Shown piece by piece: positions 10,600 to 20,959 of a stretch of 64,000 bases of DNA. The translations under genes were made by a program, and so were the position numbers. The stretch's first letter is position 1. Every line of letters begins with the position of its first letter. The notes beneath the pieces are model-generated. The model did not search any database and had not been told where the DNA came from. It saw only the letters and a list, made by a program, of their open reading frames with translations. This stretch comes from Isoetes taiwanensis (lineage: Eukaryota; Streptophyta; Lycopodiopsida; Isoetales; Isoetaceae): assembly GCA_021234155.1 (NCBI GenBank), contig JAJEKV010000143.1:124001-188000 (forward strand), read 5' to 3'.

Positions 10600-11290
10600 C
10601 TCCAAGTTTCCTATTGACTCCATGTAGGAGTGCTTACTAGCAAAGTCGGGCTAAGTAGTAGACAATGTACGCCCCGTAAATCAAAGTCAACCCTTGCGCA
10701 CCGGCTCGAGCCACTACCAAAAAAAAAAAGATCATCATGCATATATGGATGCCCTCGCCCTTTCCATCTCAATTCTTTTCTTACCTTCGCCATCCATACC
10801 CTTGTAATGCCATCGTTTTACCTCCACCTGTCTAGTGGATCAACCCGATTCACCCCAATCACAAATGCCAATGTATACGGCTGAGGATTAATACATCCCT
10901 TCTCCTTTCCATAATCAAAATGGAGCAATATATTGCCCGGATGCAAGTCCATATGCAAATATCTTTCTTGATGGAGCTTTAGTCTTGGCCCGCTGAGTAA
11001 TGACATTGCTAAGTCCCCAACCCTAGATGCAACAAATAATTCTTTCTTTCAAGGCCCTCAAGCAGCCCTCAAGTCCGCCCTCAACTCGGGGACAGCTCCC
11101 AACTTCTTAAATGCAAGCTCTGCCAAAGGCATTGGACCCATGACTTGTGAAGAAGGTTGCCAACGAACCTCCATTCCAAAATGGGAAAATTAAGCCTTGT
11201 CTTTCTAGGCCTTGTGCTACCAATGCAACAGATGATACACCCATGCCTAACTTGCATTCCCGACTCCCTCATGTTCTTCAAAGATAGCTT
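10600..11290 (-). pseudogene. Captured protein kinase fragment
   Basis: The minus-strand frame 11006-10818 contains LHQERYLHMDLHPGNILLH. This is a eukaryotic protein kinase catalytic loop of HxDLxxxN type, in which the aspartate is the catalytic base and the asparagine binds metal. Upstream of it (towards 11290) are kinase-like helices such as GDLAMSLLSG and ELAFKKLGAVPELRADL, in other frames. No intact DFG or APE motif is visible downstream. The fragment is frameshifted and has no start codon of its own. It lies inside the hAT-like element, so transposon capture (Pack-type transduplication) of a host gene segment is the simplest explanation. The alternative is a host gene interrupted before the element formed. 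Confidence 0.6.
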
Positions 11291-13099
11291 CCACTAACTT
11301 ATTGGGTTACAGACTAGACCTAAAATTATTATGTTGAAGTTTTACACAATAAGGTTCATCCTTAATAAAACTAGACCCTAAAATATTGCACTTGTACATT
11401 TAGGCCATATGAACCGTAACCAATTAGTTTATGCTTTTATTATTTGTGATGAGTCTACCATGGCAAACCAAGTAGTCTTAGCATCCGCTCTTCTACGAGC
11501 TTCCCACTCCCTATCGTCTCTCACCCGGAGACGTTTAGCTTTTATGGTTTGTGCCAACACTTTCTTAACAAGATGGGGGTTGATGGGCTTCTTTCTTCAA
11601 TTTTCTGTTGGTCCATGCCGCATTCCATGTCTTGGCTTTTTTTTCAGCTCTAGCCTCAAGCGATGACTACTCAAATTTGCAACTTCAGATCATATTGCGG
11701 TAGTGCGGCCGATATTACCCACTATCCATGTATACCTCTCTTTGCTCACTCTTTGCGTGCTCTAGCTCCATCATTCGAAGCTTAAAAGCCCTCTCAAGCA
11801 TCTTTTACCAGCCACGCATGGTAGTCTAGCCATCCTTCCTCACCATCGGGTAATCAATTCCAAATCTTGAGCTGAGGCATTGCATAAATGATTACAAACC
11901 ACCATAAAATCTGGTCTCAAAGTAGACCATGCTTGTTGTGGTCTACTTCTTTTCTACGGCGGTCTTTGCCGAAGATGACTTCGTGCTGCTTGCCAGAGCG
12001 GTTTGAGACGCTATTGCTCTATCCGGTGACACTAATGCCACATTTGGTTGCAAGTTAACTTCCGCTCTCTCTTAGAAGTCATACCGCTTGTTTTAAAGGA
12101 TTGTCTAGCGAGACTAGCAAAATCATTTGCTGGCGATAATACACAACCCACAACAAATAACACCTACAAGTCAAGCAAAGATAAAACTTTGAATTTAGTG
12201 CTTAGCACATGAGGGTAAATCAACTCACTCTAACCAAAACAAAAACGCTAATTTTACGCTTCCTATTCCTACACTAAGACCCTAAAATGAGTATGTATGT
12301 GCAAGGCCAATTATAGGGTAACAAATAAAAGGACCAAAAACACGATTTATGATCTATAGCCCGCCTACGCCAAAATGCAAGGCTAGCAAGTTTTAAATGC
12401 ATTGCACTTGTCCCCGTGTCATGCTTTTTTTCAAAAGACGAGACCAATCGAATGCTTATCAAAACATACCCGGCCCTATATTAGTGTTCGGACTTTCATC
12501 AACAACACCATCGAACTAGGTGTGAATTAATAAAACATTCTTCTAACCCTTAATAAAAGTACAACGCACACCTTCGACCGCAATCAAGGGACTAAGGCCA
12601 ACAACGCGTCCAGCGCAGGGTTATACCTCTAATAAAGGATGACCCTAGTTGCCTTAAGCTTCAAAGAAGGCCACCCACCCTCAAGATGGCAAAATAAATG
12701 CGCAATACCGGGGCAAGGGGCATGCCTATGCTCTTAGCAACACGCCACCCTAAAAAGCCCTCTCGGTTATGGCTTTAAGGGAAGGCAACCAATTTCTTTT
12801 CTTCTTTGGTTTTCTTTTTTTACTTTACTTTGAATTATTATTTGCTTAAATTTTTTATTATTATTTTTTTAAAATAGGCCAAGCTCAGCCCACGTAACAA
12901 GGCACTCACCATCGTTAAAGCCCTTACACAGGGGGCAACAAAGGGCCTAATCAAGGACCTAACTCCGCCTACCTATCAAAAAAAACAAAAAAAACTAAAA
13001 ACTAAGAAAAACAAAAAAAAAAAAAGGTTTTGGGTGGCAAATTGCAAGGTTGGGCGCAAAGAAATTACCTTTTTTAAGCCGCTAAAATCAACTCCAACA
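11291..13099. other. hAT interior, unassigned
   Basis: No gene can be named. The minus strand near 11710-11800 reads as a short charged helix (AFKLRMMELEHAKSEQREV), which could be a captured DNA-binding or coiled-coil protein tail, but this is weak. A/T homopolymers occur near 12810-12870 and 12975-13025. Confidence 0.4.
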
Positions 13100-13420
13100 A
13101 GAAATATATAAAAATTACAGACGCCGGTAACTTCAGCCAGACGTTAAAACTTTTTCGACGCGAACGCGAAAAATCAAGCAGACGCGAACATCGCTACCGT
13201 TTTCAGACGCCGAAAGCTGTTTAAAGCGCGACGCTGAAAAAACTTTCGCGGCGCTGAAATCGGTAGCTTTTCAGACGCGAAAGTCGTTCCACTTTATGAC
13301 GCTAGTACTCAGATTTCAGACGCCGAAGTTTTTTTCACAGACGCTTTCCCCGGTATCTTTTCGCGCCGAATTTTTTTTTTCCCACCGGGCGAGGTTTTTA
13401 TATCGCTAAATAATGTATTT
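13100..13420. repeat. Right subterminal repeat region of the hAT-like element
   Basis: More than ten GACGC/CAGACGC words occur in about 320 bp, mirroring the left end. CAGACGCCGAA and GACGCGAAA recur. The boundary GAACCTATCC near 13473 is the inverse of the left-end GGATAGGTTC. Confidence 0.62.
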
Positions 13421-13484
13421 TATTAAAAATACGATTTTTTGACTTTATACGCCGTGAATTTTAATTTTGTAATGATAGAACCTA

Positions 13485-13830
13485 TCCCCGCCCGCATTGA
13501 GACAGGAGATGGATTCGAGCCGCGTGAGGACAAATCACAAGGCTGCATTGCCACCGTACGCCATTGAGGATGAAAGTCCACGCCCTCCGGCCTGTCCGCT
13601 GCATCAAAGCATATCCGCCCTCGGTATGCTCGGTTGGTTGTGCCCCATCGGTCCTCGCATGAGCTCATCGAGCACGGCCTCGCGATAGGCTTGTTGGGAT
13701 CAGACCTCCCGGGAGGTAATGGATATCTTGGACTCGCCCCCGTCCGAGGCATTAACCTCACCATGCTTGTGATTATGTATATAATTGTGCAGTATGTCAG
13801 CATCCTTATTGCTACTAAGGTTTTTACCAG
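13485..13830 (+). mobile_element. LINE-A 3' UTR, continuation after the hAT insertion
   Basis: CATTGAG..GGAGATGGATTCG and the following ~330 bp match the reverse complement of 58196-58545, the 3' UTR of the minus-strand LINE copy. This includes the shared end TTATTGCTACTAA(A)GG. It joins directly to the LINE sequence that stops near 3790. No poly(A) tail is evident. Confidence 0.78.
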
Positions 13831-14041
13831 GGCTATTAATTAGATAATATCAAAAACTTTTAACACATAGAAAGGCTATTTCCAAATTCTTTATATAAAA
13901 AGGGGAAATTAGTTTAGTTAATGTTACAAAAATATAATGTAATTATTTTTTTACATGGCTTTTTTTTTTTTTTCAAAGAATACCCTATTCATAAAATTCG
14001 CCGCAAAATTTGTCGCAACCACTTAAAAAATCGCCATTTGG
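13831..14041. other. AT-rich spacer
   Basis: A short gene-free spacer with T homopolymers between LINE-A and the ORF1-like relic. Confidence 0.5.
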
Positions 14042-15190
14042 CTATAAATAGCCACTAATTTGTTCCGTGGGCACAAGGGCTAGTAATACTGGCGGATTAA
14101 CTAGTGCAGAGGCAGATGAGGAAGAAGATAGTACAATGTGACATTCAGGTGAAGTGGATGCTATGTGGCATAGGATAGGAGCAGTTGGGGAGGTAGAGAC
14201 AAAAGTATGCCTAGACCTGTAAGTAGCAAAAGCCTCAACATTGGGAAACATCTTGGCAAGCTCAGCAGTTTGTACTTTTGATTACTACTGACTAAGGAAT
14301 AGAAACACAAGTAGGAAGAGATACACAGATTTGAGGACTATTAACAACAGAATGGGCAAGATGCATATCCAATCCATTAGCAATAGCAATCATAAAATCA
14401 GACACTTGCAATTCTAGTGGAAAATCCTCGAAAGCAAACCAGCAAGGCATGCGCAATGCACCAGACTTAACTTGGCAAGAATCTAGGAGAATAAACCTGA
14501 TATAGAAGATAATGTCTCCAAAGAGGATCAACTCCACGCTCCACAAGCCTGTCAACTGCAAGTGAGGAGTCAAACATGACCAGAAAGAAATTATTATCTT
14601 TATCCAAAACTTTTAGAGACGCATAATGAGGGAGAACCAGTCTCTGAAGGTGATGTTTTAGCCAGAATCCAACTCTCCTGAGATCAAGAAACTGTCCAAT
14701 GAAATGGCAAATAACTGCATGAGACACAAGGTTCTGAACACACTGCAAATGAGCACTATGATCAATTTCGACAAGTGGTAGGCCAGCCTGCGTAAAAGCA
14801 TTTGAACACTGCTGTTGTGCCTCATAGAATACACCTTCAGGAGGCAACTGAACATCCATACGATCATCATGTGCTTGTACCTCATTTAGATACGAGCTCA
14901 ATTCTTTCTTGTTGTTCTGTAACATAATATTCAATGTAGCAGAGACATGAGTAGATTGCACACTGGATGTCAAATCATATTTGATCCAATCGCTAAATCA
15001 TGTAGAAGGCGCTCTAGCCACCGCATCAGAAGAACCCCAAGGAGCAGAAGGGGCAGACACATGCCCAGCAGAAGCAACAGTAGAAGTATTTACAGTGGTC
15101 TCTACTTGAGAAGTAGACAAAGGCGTAGATTTAGAAAGAGGGGGAAAGTGTTGCAAGCTTGACTCATATTAACAAGAGAAGGTTCAAAAG
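14042..15190 (-). pseudogene. DUF4283-like retroelement ORF1 protein, copy 1
   Basis: The minus strand encodes a protein homologous to 21496-22724, in two frames. The upstream frame (14973-14467) covers HLQCVQNLVSHAVICHF, DLRRVGFWLKHH, FFLVMFDSS and the block ending VYSPRFLPS. The next frame (14467 downwards) carries the CWFAFEDFPLELQVSDFMIAI-type block. This order (strand core, FLVMF, VDRLVERG, L.DFPLE, IA.A.G) matches the DUF4283 N-terminal domain of plant L1 ORF1 and related gag-like proteins, which bind nucleic acid. A one-base insertion near 14466 breaks the frame. No zinc knuckle is visible. Homology to the second copy ends near 14100, and no flanking target duplication was found. Confidence 0.62.
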
Positions 15191-15979
15191 CAAGATATTG
15201 GGTAAAGCAGGTCAGGGGGTTGGCAAGAATGCCCTCCCCCCTTCACATTCCACATCACAACTAGTCCTCTTTCCAGAAATAAAATCTCAATCAAACCAGA
15301 ATATTATTATCCAATTCAAGTCAACCACCATGTCATAGATTTGCCCTTATGGGCAACCTAGAATGTTGAAATCCTCGCCTACCACACTACAGAAGCAACA
15401 TTTCTATATCAGGGTCTAAGCACAAAGGTGGGAGACACTTTTTGTATTGGCAACACATGGTGCTTTTGCTATGCTTTAAAAAATATTTTCTTTGTATCAA
15501 AACTTGCAAAAAGCACACTAGAAGGCTATGGTAATGTAAGGTCAAGTTTGTTAGGCATTTGTGTTGGTTGTTCAATCAATGGTGTTAATTTCTTATTTCC
15601 CTCGACCTTACAATACTTTGTTTGTCTTGCAATTTATTTCCCTTGATGAGGTGGTTGCTCGTAAAATATTAAGTTGATCTTGCCTTAGGCCCAAATCACA
15701 CTTCTGCCCAATCCCACAGATTTTTTGGCGTAGGCTAATAATAACTTGCCATGTAAATAAAAGAAGCACTCAATTTAACAACCTGGCCCTCAAGTTTTAA
15801 TGCTGAGATCAGATCTCAGCTATTGGTTGCAGTGGTGTTACCCACCAATAACACATTAAAAAGTGCATAAACACTTAGTTTGTTATGCCAAATGGCCATA
15901 AACACCTAGGTTGTTATGAAAACCACCATAAAACGACTACAAAACCACCATAAAACTCTTGAGCCCAGGTTGTTAAGGC
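15191..15979. other. Gene-free spacer
   Basis: No gene is recognised. A TTGTCTTGCAATTT..GAT(G)AG.T(A/G)GTTGCT(C/T) segment near 15615-15655 recurs at 16478-16540, so part of this is a short dispersed repeat. Confidence 0.45.
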
Positions 15980-16074
15980 GGATAACACCCTAGAACTGGG
16001 GTGTTATGCCCTATTATAACAATTTGTTATATTGTTATAGTAGGGCATAACACCCGAGTTCCAGGGTGTTATCC
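15980..16074. repeat. 95-bp near-perfect hairpin
   Basis: Arms of about 43 nt pair almost completely. The left starts GGATAACACCCTAGAACT and the right ends AGTTCCAGGGTGTTATCC, with a loop of about nine bases (TTTGTTATA). It could be a MIRNA-like foldback or a tiny palindromic MITE. The flanks carry further CCATAAAAC and GTTATGCC words. Confidence 0.75.
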
Positions 16075-17544
16075 CTCTCATATCACACCATGCTGCCTAA
16101 AGTATGACATGGCTTTTTGCATGCATTAAAGTTTTGGACGGGCAATATTGCATGTGTAAAATTTCATGCATTATTTTTTTGCCACGTGGACACAAGATGA
16201 TCTTGCCCCATTAAATTCAAATCTTGGCTATTTAAATTCAAATTTCTATTTTGATTTCCAGTATGATAGGGTTGTGTTGGAGAGTACCTGATGGGTGCCT
16301 TTCGAATTTTTTATTTGTTTGGGCTTGGGCACAAGCCTAATTTCGCTTTTATACTAGCTTTAGCCTTAATTTTCAATTATAGAATCCAAATAAATATCGA
16401 GTACATAAATTTTATATCATTCAAACAAATAGCAGCACACAAATTGTGCAGCTCCTCCATGTCTGGATACTTTGTTTTGTCTTGCAATTTGCCTGGATAC
16501 TTTATATTGTCTTGCAATTTGCTTTGCTGGATGAGATAGTTGCTTATGAAAAGTTGATCTTGCTTTATATGAGCTTCAACCTTAATTTTCACCTATATTA
16601 TGCAAATAAACATCGAGCTAAGACCCACTATAGAGACCCAAGACAAATAAAGGTCATAGTATATTGTACAATAGTCTCTTCCCATACATTGCTGGAAACA
16701 CACAGATATGCATGGTTGTCATATGTCTTAGGCGAAGTATTTGATCATAAAGCTTGGAGTTATTACAACTCAAAGGACATATAAAATTTGAAGTCTACAT
16801 CTTCCATATATTAGATATAACTTGGTTTTGATGCATGTTTAAACCAAACAGAAAAGACCATGTTTCATAAGCAGCAGTCTAGCCTTCGATGCCATTCTTC
16901 TAATGGCACCTTGTGCAAGGCCAAACATATGCTTTGCGTTTACAACATATTTAGTACTAATCTGGATGTTGTAGGAGTTCCAGGCCCTTGAACATCTGTA
17001 TTTTGCTCTAATTCATCTCTAATATCATCAATTGGCATCCTTGCTAGTAATACCTAGTTCCAATTCATGTTAAAGTCTGCTCCAAATTGACATACCCATT
17101 TTGAAGGCATGTCCTGTGTTCAATCTGGCCATATATCACTTTTCACTATTCCAGTTATGGGCTCACTGCCATAGTCAGATAAAAATCATCGTCTAGTCCT
17201 TGTCTGCAAGTCCAACAGCATGCCATCAATCTAATACAGTCTATCTAATACTAGTATTTGACTTGAACTTGCTTGCTTGTATACAGAGATTGGGTGTGCT
17301 TACAAAGGAAATGCAAGGAATATCATAATTAGGTGCATCATTTCTAACTAGAATTTCAGACAACGAATATCAGGAATTCCAGGGCAACATGCCAAGGTTC
17401 AAAGTCTATGTCGGATGTTGAGACATTGAGACTTATGCATCAGCTGGCAGGATGCTATAATTGTAATTGTAAATGCTATAGTACATAGTACGTACAAAAC
17501 TATATCTATGCAATAATCAAATGAGAACAAATATACAATGCAAG
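16075..17544. other. Gene-free spacer
   Basis: AT-rich. Short open frames occur, such as 16446-16784, but none resembles a known protein, and part is shared with the 15600 region. No RNA gene is supported. Confidence 0.45.
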
Positions 17545-17549
17545 GTTAC

Positions 17550-17706
17550 TGTAACGAGCCCATGGTAGACCGCTCGAGTATTCGATCCTTGAATATGCCT
17601 GTGGAGCGTTCCCGAGACACCGGCATAAATGGGTAGAAGCGACTACTCATAAACGTCTAGACGGTTTGCCCAGTTGGCTAAGGGCATGTCGGTTAGGAAC
17701 GTCGCA
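17550..17706 (+). repeat. TRIM LTR 1
   Basis: 157-bp LTR starting TGTAACGAGCCC. Its terminal GTTACA is mutated to GTCGCA. It is immediately followed by the tRNA-Met primer-binding site. Confidence 0.85.
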
Positions 17707-17720
17707 TTTGGTATCAGAGC
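17707..17720 (+). promoter_or_regulatory. TRIM primer-binding site (tRNA-iMet)
   Basis: TTTGGTATCAGAGC is the usual plant LTR-retrotransposon primer site, complementary to the 3' end of initiator tRNA-Met. It directly abuts the LTR. Confidence 0.85.
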
Positions 17721-17861
17721 AGGTCTCGAGTTCGAGTCTCCATCGGTGCCTATATGCATGGGTAATTTGCAAAGACTTGGTAATTAGTTGTGACATGGTA
17801 TGACATAGATATGGTATAGCCTTGGATGCTCGAGGACGAGCATAGTTCTAGTGGGAGAGAC

Positions 17862-18018
17862 TATAACGGGCCCATGGTAGACCGCTCGAGTATTCGATCC
17901 TTGAATATGTCTGTGGGGCGTTCCCGAGACACAGGCATAAATGGGTAGAAGCGACTACTCATAAACGTCTACACGATTTGCCCAGTTGGCTAAGGGCATG
18001 TCGGTTAGGAATGTTACA
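17862..18018 (+). repeat. TRIM LTR 2
   Basis: 157-bp LTR in the same orientation as LTR 1, ending GTTACA and preceded by a purine-rich tract. Confidence 0.85.
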
Positions 18019-18330
18019 TTTTCGGGCATAAATAGGTAGAAGTGACTACTCATAAACGTCTAGACGGTTTGCCCAGTTGGCTGACATGTCGGTTAGGAAC
18101 GTTAGACGCTCGGTATTCGATCCTTGAATATGTCTATGGGGCGTTCCCGAGACACCGGCATAAATGGGTAGAAGCGACTACTCATAAACGTCTAGACGTT
18201 TTGCCCAGTTGGCTAAGGGCATGTCGGTTAGGAATGTTACATTTTCGGGCATAAATAGGTAGAAGTGACTACTCATAAACGTCTAGACGGTTTGCCCAGT
18301 TGGCTGACATGTCGGTTAGGAACGTTACAT
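18016..18330 (+). repeat. Tandem partial TRIM LTRs
   Basis: Two copies of a TTTTCGGGCATAAATAGG-to-GAACGTTA segment (from about 18018 and 18241) flank a near-complete LTR that lacks its first ~20 bp. The second copy is followed by TTTGGTAT, a remnant of the primer site. Confidence 0.75.
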
Positions 18331-18357
18331 TTGGTATATTGACCACAATGGAAAAAA

Positions 18358-18514
18358 TGTAACATTCCTAACCGACATGCCCTTAGCCAACTGGGCAAAT
18401 CGTGTAGACGTTTATGAGTAGGCGCTTCTACCCATTTATGTCGGTGTCTCGGGAATGCCCCATAGGCATATTCAAGGATCGAATACTCGAGTGGTCTACC
18501 ATGGGCCCGTTACA
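18358..18514 (-). repeat. TRIM LTR 3, inverted
   Basis: 157-bp LTR in reverse orientation. It reads TGTAACATTCC to GGGCCCGTTACA on the plus strand and is followed directly by the right-hand GTTAC duplication. Confidence 0.85.
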
Positions 18515-18519
18515 GTTAC

Positions 18520-19209
18520 TTGTGCACCCTAATTGAATGATCACCTAACATGGCTATGGAGCTGCATGCCAATAGTAGGTATGGTTCCCTGCTAATACCA
18601 TCTAGAGTTCTTTCCACATCTGCTTTTACTTTGCCTGATCCAGACCACTTTCCAGACATTTGTTGATTGACTCTTGTTGGCTCTCTAAATGCTAACGCTG
18701 GAACTGTACTCTGCTGATAGAAAACGGTCGATAAAATAAGTTGTATTGACAAGTAGATAAGAAATGAAGAATATAGTCTTGAGATAGATAGTCGTTACAA
18801 ACCACGACCTATTGGTACAAATGTTAAAGATGTGGCCCACTTGCTTGTTTTTGTTGAATTGGCAACCAATTTATTCCTAGAACTTGCCCACAGCACCATG
18901 AGCCCACCATATAAGTAGAAATGAGTGCCTCAGTGCCCACGAATACATTAAAGAGACAAATCAGAGTACAAAGCCATGGCTGTTTGTGATATTTATTTGC
19001 TTGTAGATCCTAGACTAGTCCAACATAGCACAGATAGGCAAGCCTGAAATTTGAGAAATATTGACTCCACAATAGACCTATTGACAGACAAGTATTCTAG
19101 GTGCAAATCAATCATGCCAAATTATGCCATAGAAAAATTCTTTGTAGGTCGTGGAAGTTGGAGTAGGCAATGGTAGGATCAAGTTTCTCACGAGCACCTC
19201 TTTCTAGAA
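18520..19209. other. Gene-free spacer
   Basis: No gene or repeat recognised. Confidence 0.4.
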
Positions 19210-19846
19210 CCATTATGGTTGGGATTAAAAACCTCGCCCTTTTGGGTTTTCGAGGAAAAACCCTAACAATAATGGTATCACTAAGCTATGATCATAAATC
19301 ATAATAGAGTCTATCCCTCATGCTGACTAGCCTTGTTGGGTGAAAATTACAATATAGCAATGAAGTTGAAACTCATGTTTGGATTGCCTTCCTATTGATC
19401 TTCATCTTTTGCCTAGAATCCAATACTTTCATCCAAAATGCCAAGCTATAAGAAATGCGCTCATCACCTATTTCCTGCATTCATGAAGTAAAACAAAAAA
19501 AAGCCACTAGGGGCTCATCTTCCAGGCACGAGGGCCTCCACCTAGGCACGAGGGCCTCAACCAGGCACAAGGGCCCCATCCAGGTATGAGGATCTCCATC
19601 CAGGCACGAGGGCCTCCAACAAGATGTTAGTTTAAACAAATAAGGTAAATTGGAAAAGGGTGGGAGGGTGGGGCCAAACACTAGGAAGAAGGAAGGAAAA
19701 TGCACAATGAGAGCTGATGAGGAAGAAATGGACGTGAAAGAACCTAAATATGAATAGAAGGGAAAAAGACAAAATAACTAACTGCTAACTACCTCCGTAG
19801 TTCTAGAACCTTGTTTACCTTCTATTCTATGAAACGAAGGTAAACA
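19210..19846 (+). repeat. Dispersed repeat, copy 1 (inverse of 26839-27434)
   Basis: The segment runs from ACCATTATGG..GGGATTAAAA to a terminal hairpin, GTTTACCTTC..GAAGGTAAAC. It matches the reverse complement of 26839-27434 along its length, including CTCATGCTGACTAGCCTTG and CTAACTACCTCCGTAGTTC. It contains a GGCACGAGGGCCTCCA minisatellite. The class is unknown. The 3' hairpin is reminiscent of a Helitron, but no CTRR/AT context fits. Confidence 0.7.
19518..19620 (+). repeat. Minisatellite of about 20 bp, five units
   Basis: Five degenerate units of the form CCAGGCACGAGGGCCTCCA with small length changes. The other repeat copy has only two clear units (near 27099-27130), so the array length is variable. 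Confidence 0.7.
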
Positions 19847-20941
19847 TCATTTAACACTAGAATTGTCCTGGGGACCATTCCTGATCCATGGACCAGAATT
19901 GATCCAGTTGACCCACTGCCATTTAAACCATTATATGAGAATAGAAGTTTCAATTTCACAATGTATCACTGCCATATCAATCTTTACTTGATTCTTAATG
20001 ATCTTGGAGGATCTCATGACCAATGAACTCACCTATATGTTGTGGTAATTGTCCAAATCTTAGAGAATTTGGCAGTTTCTTCAACAGTCCAGAACTGCGT
20101 TCTTGAGTTTTTCTACCGTAAGCAGACCTAAACCTTGTTAAAATTGAAAATTCTTGCCTATCTATGATAGGTTACATTGATTTGTATGTTTTGAACTTTG
20201 GTTGCTATCATCTAATATCCATGGAAGCCGCCAAACCTCATTTTGTTAAAAAATGCTGCTTACGGTTTACGAATTATTTCTCTCTTATTATTACAAGTTT
20301 TGGCTTAATTCTTGTGGCCATGAGTTATTAACTATATGAGGTACAATGTCATGGTTTTTTGGAGTGTTCATAAGTTATATCAACTTCCAAATTTAATAGA
20401 GAATTTCTTATATAGAATTTTGGATAAAATTATATGTTAAAACCCTCCAAACTCACCATTTATAAGTATCACAAGGGTAATAAATGATGCATTCTACTTA
20501 TATCTACATAGAAAATTACTCTATCGACTTGCATATAGTGTAATTAGGGCTTAACCATGCAATTAACTAGATTTAAAGATGATGTACAGCCACAGGATTA
20601 ACATATTAGAGGTTAAAATTTTGAGTTAATTCCAAAATTATCGGCTGAAGACTGAGCATTTAATAGCTAGTGATGTTTATTGATGAATGAAAGTGAAGAT
20701 CTTGAAGTTTAACTATGAGAATCAATAATTAGACCATATGACCTTTAATGCATCTTTCTCAGCTTTGTAGAGAACATGCTACATTTCTCCAAATAAGCCT
20801 TCTAAATGGTTTAATAATATGACAAGGGACATATATATAGGTCCACTAGGTAGGTTGTGTGGCCTTCTTGCAAAAAAATCTTACTAGTATAAAACTGGTA
20901 TATCTATTACTACTATAAAGCATTGGAGTTTTAGTAGGATA
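19847..20941. other. Gene-free spacer
   Basis: AT-rich sequence without a supported gene. It ends at the target duplication of the retrosequence at 20942. Confidence 0.45.
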
Positions 20942-20959
20942 ATGTTACATGTAGGTCAT
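20942..20959. repeat. Target-site duplication, left copy
   Basis: ATGTTACATGTAGGTCAT is present here and at 23029-23046 without mismatch. A duplication this long is typical of LINE-type target-primed insertion. Confidence 0.88.

Larger units (their letters stand above)
3791..13484 (+). mobile_element. hAT-like DNA transposon inserted in LINE-A
   Basis: The 3' UTR of LINE-A stops near 3790 and resumes at 13485, as shown by comparison with the minus-strand LINE copy at 58500-58550. So the ~9.7 kb between is an insertion. Its ends share an inverted GGATAGGTTC (about 3794 and 13473) and weaker inverted similarity over about 80 bp. Both ends are packed with GACGC/CAGACGC words (3860-4240 and 13100-13420). 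It contains a broken hAT transposase, a foldback array and a captured kinase fragment. An 8-bp target duplication is expected for hAT, but I cannot find a clean one; the best candidate pair matches only 5 of 8. At least one transposase frameshift makes it non-autonomous. Confidence 0.72.
17550..18514 (+). mobile_element. Rearranged TRIM element with an inverted terminal LTR
   Basis: Three full 157-bp LTRs begin TGTAAC (or TATAAC) and end GTTACA (or GTCGCA): 17550-17706 (+), 17862-18018 (+) and 18358-18514 (-). A primer-binding site TTTGGTATCAGAGC, complementary to the initiator tRNA-Met 3' end, follows the first LTR at 17707. A purine-rich AGTGGGAGAGAC precedes the second. So 17550-18018 is a complete non-coding terminal-repeat retrotransposon in miniature (469 bp). 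Beyond it, a ~220-bp unit of partial LTRs is tandemly duplicated (18016-18330). The whole array has one 5-bp flank pair, GTTAC (17545-17549 and 18515-18519). Its proteins must come from an autonomous partner not seen here. Confidence 0.85.

Noticed and set aside
16291-16784. Small hydrophobic protein genes
   Set aside because: Overlapping frames on both strands in a T-rich repeat; part is duplicated at 15600 as non-coding sequence.
19801-19862. Helitron 3' end (hairpin then CTAG)
   Set aside because: The hairpin is there, but the next base is A, not T; the other copy does not end in CTRR, and no 5' TC end was found.
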